DNA of 5,878 bases from an uncultured Collinsella sp. (GTDB lineage: Bacteria; Actinomycetota; Coriobacteriia; Coriobacteriales; Coriobacteriaceae): NCBI GenBank assembly GCA_900553165.1, contig USCN01000088.1, positions 1 to 5,878 of the forward strand. The letters run 5' to 3'. The translations under genes were made by a program, and so were the position numbers. Below are positions 1 through 5,541 of the stretch, piece after piece. Every line of letters starts with the position of its first letter. The first letter of the stretch is position 1. The notes beneath the pieces were generated by a model. It was not told the DNA's origin. It saw only the letters and a program-made list of their open reading frames with translations, and did no database searches.

Positions 1-20
1 AATTTAGCCCTCAAACGACA

Positions 21-56
21 GAAACCCCGGCAGCTCTTCGCAACTGCCGGGGTTTC
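21..56. terminator. Perfect 13-bp hairpin, probable terminator of an upstream gene
   Basis: GAAACCCCGGCAG (21-33) is followed by a 10-nt loop and its exact reverse complement (44-56). The stem is GC-rich in the middle with A/T pairs at its base, as in many rho-independent terminators. Neither strand has a clear T-run after the stem: CGCGGAAAAG follows on the plus strand and TGTCGTTTG on the minus strand. Any termination would rely on the stem and its basal GTTTC. It most likely ends a gene lying to the left of the window, which I cannot see. Confidence 0.6.
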
Positions 57-210
57 CGCGGAAAAGGGGGACATGATCCTCGAGCGGACGGCAAAGGGGC
101 AAACCGTTTTCGCTCAACTGCTTTATGCCCCTCAACTGGCGGCTCAATCAGCGCATGCCGCGCCCACACAAAGCCGCTACACCTGTGATGGAGCTATGAA
201 GTGGTATCTA

Positions 211-279
211 TTGCCGGAGCGGGCTATGCCAAGGAGTGTCCCAGATTGCCGGCAGATAAGGAACGTCCCCAGGTGCCGG
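211..279 (-). repeat. Degenerate tandem repeat resembling the REP-like units at 2710-2776
   Basis: Read on the plus strand, TTGCCGG (211-217 and 246-252) and TGCCGG (274-279) punctuate two blocks, AAGGAGTGTCCCA (231-243) and AAGGAACGTCCCCA (258-271). On the minus strand the second block begins GGGGACGTTCCTTA, which matches the core GGGGACGTTCTTA of the unit at 2751-2776 apart from one inserted base. The first block (GGGACACTCCTT) is a weaker version. TGCCGGCA (247-254) is an 8-bp perfect palindrome. I infer decayed members of the same intergenic repeat family, in the opposite orientation. The match is short, so this is tentative. Confidence 0.45.
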
Positions 280-329
280 CGGCGGGCGTGACTTTCGTCC
301 CGTTTGATACTCCGCTGGCCTAGATGTTC

Positions 330-358
330 GTCACATGAACCCGCAAACGTGGGACAAT
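330..358 (+). promoter_or_regulatory. Candidate sigma-A promoter for the DUF2207 gene
   Basis: GTCACA (330-335) matches the -35 consensus TTGACA at four of six positions. GACAAT (353-358) matches TATAAT at four of six. The spacer is exactly 17 bp. Transcription would begin near 365 and give a leader of about 28 nt before the ATG at 393. This also argues against the in-frame ATG at 357, which would fall inside the promoter. This is inference from consensus only. Confidence 0.4.
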
Positions 359-392
359 GACGCTGTTGGTATCACAGACAAAGGATGTGCCT

Positions 393-2339
393 ATGAACGC
401 CCCCGTTGCCCAGCCCTGTCGGCAGCGCCGCCTGTTTGCGCGATTCGCTTCCGTCTGCGCACTCGTCGCGCTTGCGTTGTTGCTGCTGCCTGCCGCCGCG
501 CACGCCGACGGCTACTCCATGAGCCAAACCTATATCGGTGCCACGGTCGAGGCCGATGGCTCGCTGACCGTTGTCGAGGGACGCCAGTTCGATTTCGACG
601 ATGACATTAACGGCGTGTATTGGGATATCAATACAGGCTCTAACCAGCAAGGCGGCTCGGTGGTCGTCAATGTGCTGAGCGTCGAGGAAGACGACACTGC
701 GTTTAACAAGGTCGACAGCGCAAACAAAGGCGACGACGGCGTTTACACGGTGGAGCAGTCCGACGACGGCGTAAAGATTAAGGTGTTCAGCCCTCACGAG
801 AGCGGCGACAGCGCAATCTACTACGTGAGTTATTCCATGACCGGTGCGGTTATGAACTGGGCCGATACCGCCGAGCTCTACTGGAAATTTGTGGGTGACG
901 GCTGGTCTGCGGACTCCGATGACGTCGAGATGGAAGTCTACTTTGCAAATGCCGCTGCCGGGACGGCCGCCGTCAAGGGCGATAACTTCCGCGCATGGGG
1001 CCACGGCCCGCTGACGGGCGACGTGTCACTCGATGCGGACGAGCCCATGGTCACCTATACCATTCCCTGCGTGCATGAGGGAGAATTCGCCGAGGCACGC
1101 ATCGCCTTCCCCAACGACTGGGTGCCGCAGCTCGCCGCCTCGAGCGAAGAGCGCATGTCGACGATTCTGAGCGAAGAGAAGGAATGGGCCGACGAGGCCA
1201 ACGCTCGCCGTGAGCACGCGCGTGCGGTTGCCGGCGCGATTGCCGTGGTGTGTGTTGTCGTGGCGGTTGCCTATACCGGTGTGATCGTGATGCTTAAGCT
1301 GCGCAGGCCCAAGCCCAAGCCACTCTTCCAGGACGAGTACTTCCGCGATGTGCCCTCGGCCGACCATCCCGCGGTGCTTGCAGCTCTCATGAGCTGGAAC
1401 GACGTGCCCGATCAGGCATATATCGCCACACTTATGAAGCTCACCGACGACCGCGTGATCAAGCTGGAAGAAGCGACCGAGACCAAGAAGAAGGGTCTGC
1501 TCCGTCGCGAAAAAGAGGAGCAGACGTATCGCATCACAGTGACCGACGAGGCCTGGAAGGCTGCCAAGAAGGACGGCATCGATCGCGACGTGCTCAAGGT
1601 CTTCTTTGCTGGCGTTAAGCCCGATAAGGACGGAGTCCGTTCGCGCACGTTTAGCGAGTTGGAGGAGTACGCTAGCGAGCGCACCACATCTGTTGGCGAC
1701 AAGCTCGAGGACTATCAGAGCACAGTTAAGGGCAAGCTGGAGGCGCGCGAGCTTATTGCATCGGATGGCACTATCGCGATGGTGGCCGGCCTGGTTCTCG
1801 GCATCATCATTGTCTTTGGCATTCTGGGCTCTCTGTTCTATACCGACTTTGCGGATGCCAACGTCGGTGCCGCTATGATCTCGATCCCCGTTACGATCGT
1901 GGGCTTTGTCCTGAGCTGCACCTTCCGCCGTTACACGCCGGAGGGCGCCGAGGTGGCGGCTCGCTGCAAGGCGCTCAAGCATTGGCTCGAGGACTTTACG
2001 CGCCTGAAGGAGGCTATCCCCAGCGACCTAATCTTGTGGAACAAACTGCTGGTGATGGGCGTTGCCCTGGGCGTTTCGAAAGAAGTGCTGCGACAGCTGG
2101 CCGAGGCCGTGCCTGCGGATCTGCGCAACAGCGACGATTTCTACGACAACTACCCCTGCTACTGGTGGTATTACCATCACTACGGCAACGAGTCTCCGCT
2201 CGATTCGTTCAACGAGGTGTATCACGAGACCATCCGCGAGCTGGCTTCGAGTTCCGATAGCTCGAGCGGCGGCAGCGGCGGCGGCTTTTCCGGTGGCGGC
2301 GGTGGCGGCGTCGGCGGAGGCGGCGGCGGAACGTTCTAG
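393..2339 (+). CDS. DUF2207-family membrane protein with signal peptide and Gly-rich tail
   Basis: Predicted 648-residue envelope protein of unknown function. I chose the ATG at 393 over the in-frame ATG at 357 because AAAGGA (380-385) sits 7 nt upstream and the protein then begins directly with a signal peptide: RQRR at 10-13, a hydrophobic core at about 18-36 and likely cleavage at AHA|DG (38/39). Residues 39 to about 270 form an acidic, beta-rich extracytoplasmic region, as in DUF2207 proteins. A membrane segment (about 276-300) is followed by basic KLRRPKPKP, so the next part is cytoplasmic. That part (about 313-450) starts with DEYFRDVPSADHPAVLAAL and contains ATLMKLTDDRVIKLEE, the winged-helix-like piece typical of the family. 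A membrane hairpin follows (about 459-483 and 491-511), then a cytoplasmic segment with LLVMGVALGVSKEVL. The end has an aromatic cluster (YPCYWWYYHHY) and a Ser/Gly tail (619-648). The gene is monocistronic and converges on the acetyltransferase gene. The family assignment rests on architecture and remembered motifs, not a search. Confidence 0.85.
   Translation: MNAPVAQPCRQRRLFARFASVCALVALALLLLPAAAHADGYSMSQTYIGATVEADGSLTVVEGRQFDFDDDINGVYWDINTGSNQQGGSVVVNVLSVEEDDTAFNKVDSANKGDDGVYTVEQSDDGVKIKVFSPHESGDSAIYYVSYSMTGAVMNWADTAELYWKFVGDGWSADSDDVEMEVYFANAAAGTAAVKGDNFRAWGHGPLTGDVSLDADEPMVTYTIPCVHEGEFAEARIAFPNDWVPQLAASSEERMSTILSEEKEWADEANARREHARAVAGAIAVVCVVVAVAYTGVIVMLKLRRPKPKPLFQDEYFRDVPSADHPAVLAALMSWNDVPDQAYIATLMKLTDDRVIKLEEATETKKKGLLRREKEEQTYRITVTDEAWKAAKKDGIDRDVLKVFFAGVKPDKDGVRSRTFSELEEYASERTTSVGDKLEDYQSTVKGKLEARELIASDGTIAMVAGLVLGIIIVFGILGSLFYTDFADANVGAAMISIPVTIVGFVLSCTFRRYTPEGAEVAARCKALKHWLEDFTRLKEAIPSDLILWNKLLVMGVALGVSKEVLRQLAEAVPADLRNSDDFYDNYPCYWWYYHHYGNESPLDSFNEVYHETIRELASSSDSSSGGSGGGFSGGGGGGVGGGGGGTF
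2268..2330 (+). repeat. GGC/GGT-rich triplet tract encoding the Gly tail
   Basis: Most codons here are GGC, GGT or GGA, giving two runs of six glycines (residues 634-639 and 641-646) split by a single Val, with shorter Gly runs before them. Glycine-rich C-termini are common in DUF2207 and TPM-domain proteins. The near-repetitive triplets could change length by strand slippage without breaking the frame. Confidence 0.7.
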
Positions 2340-2454
2340 CGAGCGCTTGCTTTGGGGTGGATCTTTCTGGGCGGTTGCCAGGGAAGATTCATCCCATTTT
2401 TGTGCATCGAAACGGGTCAAACTTTCCGCTGCGGACCTTCGCGCAAGGGACAGT

Positions 2455-2680
2455 GGACAAAAAATGCCAAATATGAGTACTGTTGCTGCGTTGGTCACAT
2501 ATGTTTGCACATAATAATGGGCTCCTAATGAGAGTACTTCTCGTTAGGAGCCCATTTTATTGAACATTTGGGGAGTTATGTCAGCTCGTGCAGCTGGTCG
2601 TCATGCCTATAAGCATCAAAAATGCCCCAAATCGCTGCTACTAAAAAGGTAACAGTACTCATATTTGATGTTTTTTGACC
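2455..2680. mobile_element. Candidate MITE-like element with 30-bp terminal inverted repeats
   Basis: The left arm (2455-2484) and the reverse complement of the right arm (2651-2680) align without gaps at 26 of 30 positions. This includes a perfect 17-bp block CAAATATGAGTACTGTT (2468-2484 and 2651-2667) and a shared GG-x-CAAAAAA outer end. The 226-bp unit encodes nothing and contains the terminator hairpin at 2516-2556. CAAAAATGCCCCAAAT (2617-2632) is a partial third copy of the arm's outer part. A non-coding unit bounded by long inverted repeats suggests a miniature inverted-repeat element. I see no transposase in the window and no clear target-site duplication: GACAGT lies on the left and AGGGCT on the right. 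An alternative is a pair of facing protein-binding sites or solo repeats of an intergenic family. Confidence 0.5.
2516..2560 (+). terminator. Strong rho-independent terminator, 18-bp stem
   Basis: AATGGGCTCCTAATGAGA (2516-2533) pairs with 2539-2556 around the 5-nt loop GTACT. All 18 positions pair, with one G-U. TTAT follows, which together with the stem base gives the tract TTTTAT on the plus strand. It lies 176 nt after the DUF2207 stop and can end that transcript. The minus-strand tail (ATTATG) is poorer in T, so it may stop readthrough from the acetyltransferase side less efficiently. Confidence 0.85.
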
Positions 2681-2709
2681 AGGGCTATCTACAAACCCCC
2701 TAGGCCACC

Positions 2710-2776
2710 CATTGGGGACAGACTTAAATGACTAGTTGTTGGGGATCAGTCATTGGGGACGTTCTTAAATGACCAG
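2710..2776 (+). repeat. Two tandem REP-like 26-bp units
   Basis: The units at 2710-2735 and 2751-2776 share CATTGGGGAC, then a three-base difference (AGA versus GTT), then CTTAAATGAC-x-AG, with a period of 41 bp. A third TTGGGGA lies between them (2739-2745). AATGACT (2727-2733) and AGTCATT (2748-2754) form a 7-bp inverted repeat. GTCATT (2749-2754) and AATGAC (2768-2773) form a 6-bp one, so several hairpins compete. The GGGGACAGAC-type core recalls repeats linked to Y1/RAYT transposases in other bacteria; that link is from memory. The array ends 15 bp before the acetyltransferase stop codon. Confidence 0.65.
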
Positions 2777-2791
2777 GTGTGGCTGCTTGGG

Positions 2792-3433
2792 CTAGGCTGT
2801 TAGGTCGAGTTCGTAGAGAAAGCTTTCACGCGGCATGTCGTGACGACGCTCTTCGCGGTTGGCGCGGTGCGTGGCCGTGCGCTTAAAGCCGTGCAGCTCG
2901 TAGAACTTCCACGAGCAGTTGGAGTCGGTGTACAGGTGCGCCCTTGTCGCCCCGCGCGAGGAAAGGTACGAGACAGCGGCATCGAGCAACACCGAGCCAA
3001 CGCCCAGGCCATGGACATCGGGATCGACGGCGAGCAGCGTGACTTCGTTGTCGTGCGGCAATGGGCTGCTCTCGAGCAGGCGGTTGTTGGTTCGGATGGT
3101 TGGGCGCACAAACGAGAGATACTCGGCGCAGGCATCGGGCTCCAGTTCGCGCATCTGCGACAGCAACGCGCGTTCGGTATCCATCCAATGCTCGTTGATA
3201 GTGACGCCGGGGCTCTGTCCTGCGCGTGCAAGCGCAATGCCGCGCGCCTCGCCGTCAATTACCGCAACCTGCGAAAACGTCGAGGACGAAAGGCAATAGG
3301 CGAGGTCGCATGCGGCCTCAAGGCGGTTGTACTCATCGTTATCCGAATTGTTATGCCAAAGCTGCTGCAGAATCAGCGCGATGGCGTCAAAGTCTTCAGT
3401 ATCAAACGGTCGGTAGAGAACCCGCGAGACCAT
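2792..3433 (-). CDS. GNAT-family N-acetyltransferase
   Basis: A 213-residue protein predicted to transfer an acetyl group from acetyl-CoA to an unknown amine; cytoplasmic, with no signal peptide or membrane segment. The acetyl-CoA site is visible: strand TLLAVDPDV (132-140), then HGLGVG (141-146) in place of the usual (Q/R)xxGx(G/A), then the helix SVLLDAAVSYLSSRG. Motif B follows, with HLYTDSNCSWKFYELHGFKRT (166-186), including Tyr178 and the GF pair (182-183). The N-terminal half has SQVAVIDGEARGIALARAG (54-72) for the central strands. A helical insertion of about 50 residues (about 75-125) sits before motif A, making it longer than a minimal GNAT of about 150 residues. The ATG at 3433 is preceded on the minus strand by AAAGAGG, 4 nt away. 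It is divergent from purH and convergent with the DUF2207 gene, so the neighbours give no clue to the substrate. Confidence 0.9.
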   Translation of the reverse strand: MVSRVLYRPFDTEDFDAIALILQQLWHNNSDNDEYNRLEAACDLAYCLSSSTFSQVAVIDGEARGIALARAGQSPGVTINEHWMDTERALLSQMRELEPDACAEYLSFVRPTIRTNNRLLESSPLPHDNEVTLLAVDPDVHGLGVGSVLLDAAVSYLSSRGATRAHLYTDSNCSWKFYELHGFKRTATHRANREERRHDMPRESFLYELDLTA

Positions 3434-3493
3434 GGTGCCTCTTTCTTTTGCGGATGCATATCGAGCACAGTTCTACCACGCCATTGGCATCTA

Positions 3494-3519
3494 ATTATGG
3501 TGCCCCTGTGTTCCATCAA
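3494..3519 (-). promoter_or_regulatory. Weak candidate promoter for the acetyltransferase gene
   Basis: Read on the minus strand, TTGATG (3519-3514) precedes CATAAT (3499-3494). The -10 box matches at five of six positions, but the spacer is only 14 bp, shorter than normal. The -10 box would place the start of transcription about 50 nt before the ATG. Offered only as the best visible candidate. Confidence 0.25.
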
Positions 3520-3580
3520 CTCACCGTGCTCAGCGGCGCCTCTGCAACCCCCGCTCGCAAACTTTTTCTGCACAGCCGTG

Positions 3581-3597
3581 CGTTGCGGGGTGCAACG
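3581..3597. promoter_or_regulatory. 6-bp perfect inverted repeat upstream of purH
   Basis: CGTTGC (3581-3586) and GCAACG (3592-3597) flank GGGGT. The GCGGGG portion (3585-3590) could pair instead with CCCCGC (3549-3554), so alternative folds are possible if this region is transcribed. It could equally be a protein-binding site near the -35 region of purH. No function can be assigned. Confidence 0.3.
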
Positions 3598-3618
3598 TCG
3601 CGCTCGATGCGCTACATT
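3590..3618 (+). promoter_or_regulatory. Candidate purH promoter
   Basis: GTGCAA (3590-3595; three of six matches to TTGACA) and TACATT (3613-3618; four of six to TATAAT) are spaced by 17 bp. Transcription would start near 3625, giving an untranslated leader of about 86 nt. The -10 box overlaps the palindrome at 3615-3636, which fits repression at that site. This is consensus matching only. Confidence 0.3.
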
Positions 3619-3636
3619 GAATCAGTATTTTCAATG
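3615..3636. promoter_or_regulatory. Operator-like palindrome overlapping the purH -10 region
   Basis: CATTGAA (3615-3621) and its exact reverse complement TTCAATG (3630-3636) are separated by 8 bp. Dyads with half-sites centred about 15 bp apart are typical of dimeric repressor sites, but the spacing would also allow a weak RNA hairpin. Its position over the proposed -10 box and start site favours an operator. The cognate regulator is unknown. Confidence 0.4.
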
Positions 3637-3710
3637 CCGCTGCGCGAGCGCTGCAGATCGACGTATCACCGACTCACAGAGCACGGCGGCGTACCAGACA
3701 GGAGGACTGC

Positions 3711-5318
3711 ATGGGATCTGATGTGAAGATCGCACGCGCGTTGATCTCGGTTACCGATAAAACGGGTGTCGTCGATTTCGCACGGACGTTGGTCGATGAC
3801 TTTGGCGTCGAGATCATCTCTACGGGCGGCACGGCTCGTGCCATCGAGGACGCGGGCGTTCCCGTAACCCCCATCGAGGAGTTCACGGGCTATCCCGAGA
3901 TGATGGACGGCCGCGTTAAGACCCTGCACCCCAAGGTTCACGGCGCGCTGCTGGCCCGCCGCGATTCCGAGCAGCACATGCAGGAGGCCGCTCAGCACGG
4001 CATTAAGCTGATCGACCTGGTCGTCGTCAACCTGTACGAGTTCGAGAAGACCGTTGCCAACCCCGAGGTCACCTTCGCGGATGCCATCGAGCACATCGAC
4101 ATCGGCGGTCCCTCCATGCTGCGCTCTGCTGCCAAGAACGCCACGAGCGTTACCGTCATCTCCGATCCGGCCGACTACGACGCCGTCCTGGCCGAGATGC
4201 ACGAGACCGGCGGTTGCACCACGCTTTCCACCCGTCGTCGCCTGCAGGTGAAGGTCTACCAGACCACCGCCGCCTACGACACGGCTATCTCCCGTTGGCT
4301 TGCCGCCCAGGCAAGTGACGTGGCGGATACCTCTGCCAAGCTCGAGATTTCGCTGGAGAAGGTCGACGACCTGCGCTATGGCGAGAATCCTCAGCAGAAG
4401 GCTACGGTCTACCGCTTTGCCGAGGGTTGCGAGAACACCGCGAGCTCGCAGTTTCCGCTCGTGGGCTCCGAGCAGATCCAGGGCAAGCCGCTCAGCTACA
4501 ATAACTATCTGGATGCCGATGCCGCTTGGAACCTGGTCCGCGAGTTCGACGAGCCTGCCTGCGTGATCCTCAAACACCAGAACCCCTGCGGCTCCGCCGT
4601 TGCCGAGGACATTACGTCCGCTTACGACCGCGCCTTCGCCTGCGATCCCAAGAGCGCCTTCGGCGGCATCATCGCCTGCAACCGCGAGGTTCCCTTTGAG
4701 CTGGTTGAGCATTTTGCCGATCAGAACAAGCAGTTTGTCGAGGTCATCATCGCCCCGAGCTACACTGCCGAGGCGCTCGAGCGCATGGCCAAGCGCCCCA
4801 ACCTGCGCGTGCTGGCTACCGGCGGCGTGGACCACGGCGCCCAGGTGGAACTGCGCTCCATCGACGGCGGCATGCTGGTGCAGGAGGTCGACCACGTGAC
4901 CGAGGACCCCGCGACCTTTACGTTCCCCACCGACCGCAAGCCCACCGATGCCGAGATGGCCGAGCTCGAGTTTGCCTGGAAGGTCTGCAAGGGCGTCAAG
5001 TCCAACGCCATCCTGGTCTCCAAGGGCAAGGCCGGCATTGGCATGGGCCCCGGTCAGCCCAACCGCGTTGACTCTGCGCTGCTTGCCTGCGAGCGCGCCG
5101 AGGACTTCTGCGAGCGCGAGGGCGTGGAGAAGGGCGGCTTTGCCTGCGCAAGCGACGCGTTCTTCCCGTTCCGCGACAACGTCGACGTGCTTGCCGCACA
5201 CGGCGTGACCTGCATCATCCAGCCCGGCGGCTCCAAGCGCGATGACGAGAGCATCCAGGCCTGCAACGAGCATGGTATTGCGATGGTCTTCACCGGAGCT
5301 AGGCATTTTAGGCACTAG
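3711..5318 (+). CDS. purH: Bifunctional AICAR formyltransferase / IMP cyclohydrolase PurH
   Basis: Catalyses the last two steps of de novo purine synthesis in the cytoplasm: AICAR plus 10-formyl-tetrahydrofolate gives FAICAR, which is then cyclised to IMP. The 535 residues are close to the usual 510-530. The N-terminal MGS-like cyclohydrolase domain (about 1-200) shows [15 protein letters not shown] (36-50), [20 protein letters not shown] (58-77), VVNLYEF and [14 protein letters not shown] (130-143). The C-terminal transformylase domain shows RYGENPQQ (222-229), [23 protein letters not shown] with the family's catalytic Lys-His pair (288-289), SAFGGI (315-320), [11 protein letters not shown] (446-456), ASDAFFPF (480-487), [12 protein letters not shown] and the conserved C-terminal GARHFRH. 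AGGAGG (3700-3705), 5 nt before the ATG, fixes the start. No other purine gene is adjacent. The last two Arg codons are AGG, whereas all 26 earlier ones are CGN. Confidence 0.98.
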   Translation: MGSDVKIARALISVTDKTGVVDFARTLVDDFGVEIISTGGTARAIEDAGVPVTPIEEFTGYPEMMDGRVKTLHPKVHGALLARRDSEQHMQEAAQHGIKLIDLVVVNLYEFEKTVANPEVTFADAIEHIDIGGPSMLRSAAKNATSVTVISDPADYDAVLAEMHETGGCTTLSTRRRLQVKVYQTTAAYDTAISRWLAAQASDVADTSAKLEISLEKVDDLRYGENPQQKATVYRFAEGCENTASSQFPLVGSEQIQGKPLSYNNYLDADAAWNLVREFDEPACVILKHQNPCGSAVAEDITSAYDRAFACDPKSAFGGIIACNREVPFELVEHFADQNKQFVEVIIAPSYTAEALERMAKRPNLRVLATGGVDHGAQVELRSIDGGMLVQEVDHVTEDPATFTFPTDRKPTDAEMAELEFAWKVCKGVKSNAILVSKGKAGIGMGPGQPNRVDSALLACERAEDFCEREGVEKGGFACASDAFFPFRDNVDVLAAHGVTCIIQPGGSKRDDESIQACNEHGIAMVFTGARHFRH

Positions 5319-5319
5319 A

Positions 5320-5420
5320 GGCTTTCCCAAGCACCCGACCTTGCCCCTCAAACCGTCGCTTGCGTACATTTAGTACGCGGCGCTCCTCTTTCGGGGCAAT
5401 CTCGGGCACTTGGAAAACCC
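5320..5420. repeat. 101-bp long-range palindrome abutting purH
   Basis: The outer arms, 5320-5347 and 5393-5420, pair at 22 of 28 positions with no gaps. Paired blocks include CCAAG/CTTGG, CCCGA/TCGGG and TTGCCCC/GGGGCAA. In the 45-nt interior, GCGTAC (5362-5367) and GTACGC (5373-5378) form a perfect 6-bp hairpin around ATTTA. The element begins one base after the purH stop codon and encodes nothing. Its size and imperfect symmetry resemble ERIC-type or intergenic-repeat-unit elements. I believe similar sequences recur in Collinsella genomes, but that is memory, not a search. Confidence 0.65.
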
Positions 5421-5448
5421 TTAATGGGATGTTTCTCTATCCCATTAA
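5421..5448. terminator. Perfect 10-bp hairpin without T-run
   Basis: TTAATGGGAT (5421-5430) and ATCCCATTAA (5439-5448) flank GTTTCTCT. It begins at the base immediately after the 101-bp palindrome. No T-tract follows on the plus strand (ACTGTTCGG); on the minus strand GGGTTTT follows. It may be a weak or minus-strand terminator, an mRNA-stabilising hairpin or a binding site. Confidence 0.4.
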
Positions 5449-5489
5449 ACTGTTCGGTCGCCTGACCATATCGTCAAAATAATCTCTGC

Positions 5490-5525
5490 AAAAGACGGTC
5501 GCTCCGTTTGGAGGGCCGTCTTTTT
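5490..5525 (+). terminator. Rho-independent terminator of purH
   Basis: AAAAGACGGTC (5490-5500) pairs with 5514-5524 (one G-U). After a one-base bulge, CTCC (5502-5505) pairs with GGAG (5510-5513) around GTTT. TTTTT (5521-5525) closes the structure. This is a classic L-shaped terminator and separates purH from the next gene. Confidence 0.9.
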
Positions 5526-5527
5526 GG

Positions 5528-5533
5528 TATAAG
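5528..5533 (+). promoter_or_regulatory. Candidate -10 box for the last gene
   Basis: TATAAG matches TATAAT at five of six positions and lies just after the purH terminator. No good -35 box is seen; TTTGGA (5507-5512) is 15 bp away and weak. Transcription would start at about 5540. The ATG at 5542 would then be nearly leaderless, while the ATG at 5566 would have a leader of about 26 nt containing GAAAGG. Confidence 0.35.
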
Positions 5534-5541
5534 AGGACGGA

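Larger units (their letters stand above)
57..392. other. Gene-free leader upstream of the DUF2207 gene
   Basis: I see no convincing gene here. A 72-codon frame at 73-291 has a G-rich stretch only 2 nt before its ATG. Its translation is rich in Arg, Ala, Pro and Gln and has no domain-like pattern, so I treat it as chance. Visible structure: CTCAACTG occurs twice, 18 bp apart (113-120 and 131-138), with a weaker CTCAATCA at 143-150. GGGGCA (96-101) and TGCCCC (126-131) form a loose inverted repeat. A degenerate repeat cluster lies at 211-279, and a candidate promoter at 330-358. Confidence 0.6.
2340..2791. other. Repeat-rich gap between convergent genes
   Basis: No protein gene is supported in these 452 bp. 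In order, the gap holds about 115 bp of plain sequence, the left arm of a 30-bp inverted repeat, an 18-bp-stem terminator, a small hairpin CAGCT-CGTGC-AGCTG (2582-2596), a partial internal copy of the repeat start (2617-2632), the right arm of the inverted repeat, and two tandem REP-like units running up to the acetyltransferase stop codon. Confidence 0.8.

Noticed and set aside
73..291. 72-codon plus-strand frame after a G-rich stretch
   Set aside because: The putative ribosome site is only 2 nt from the ATG, the translation is low-complexity and Arg/Ala/Pro-rich, and the frame runs through the repeat cluster at 211-279.
357..392. 12-codon N-terminal extension of the DUF2207 protein from the ATG at 357
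   Set aside because: It would overlap the proposed -10 box, has no ribosome site, and would place a non-hydrophobic extension before a complete signal peptide. The ATG at 393 has AAAGGA at 7-nt spacing.
1026..1982. 318-codon minus-strand frame opposite the DUF2207 gene
   Set aside because: Antisense shadow; the plus frame has a signal peptide, membrane segments and a good ribosome site.
2710..2776. CRISPR array
   Set aside because: There are only two 26-bp copies, with a 15-bp gap that itself contains part of the repeat. No spacers of normal length and no cas genes are present.
3434..3710. Purine riboswitch upstream of purH
   Set aside because: I could not find the conserved three-way junction with the two kissing loops; only simple dyads are visible.
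2840..3721. 293-codon plus-strand frame opposite the acetyltransferase
   Set aside because: Antisense to a clear GNAT gene. It continues through the purH promoter region into the purH start, and has no ribosome site or domain.
3666..5369. 567-codon minus-strand frame opposite purH
   Set aside because: It is an antisense shadow created by G/C-rich third positions of purH. Its translation is Gly/Ala/Val/Leu-biased and shows no domain, while the plus strand encodes an unmistakable enzyme.
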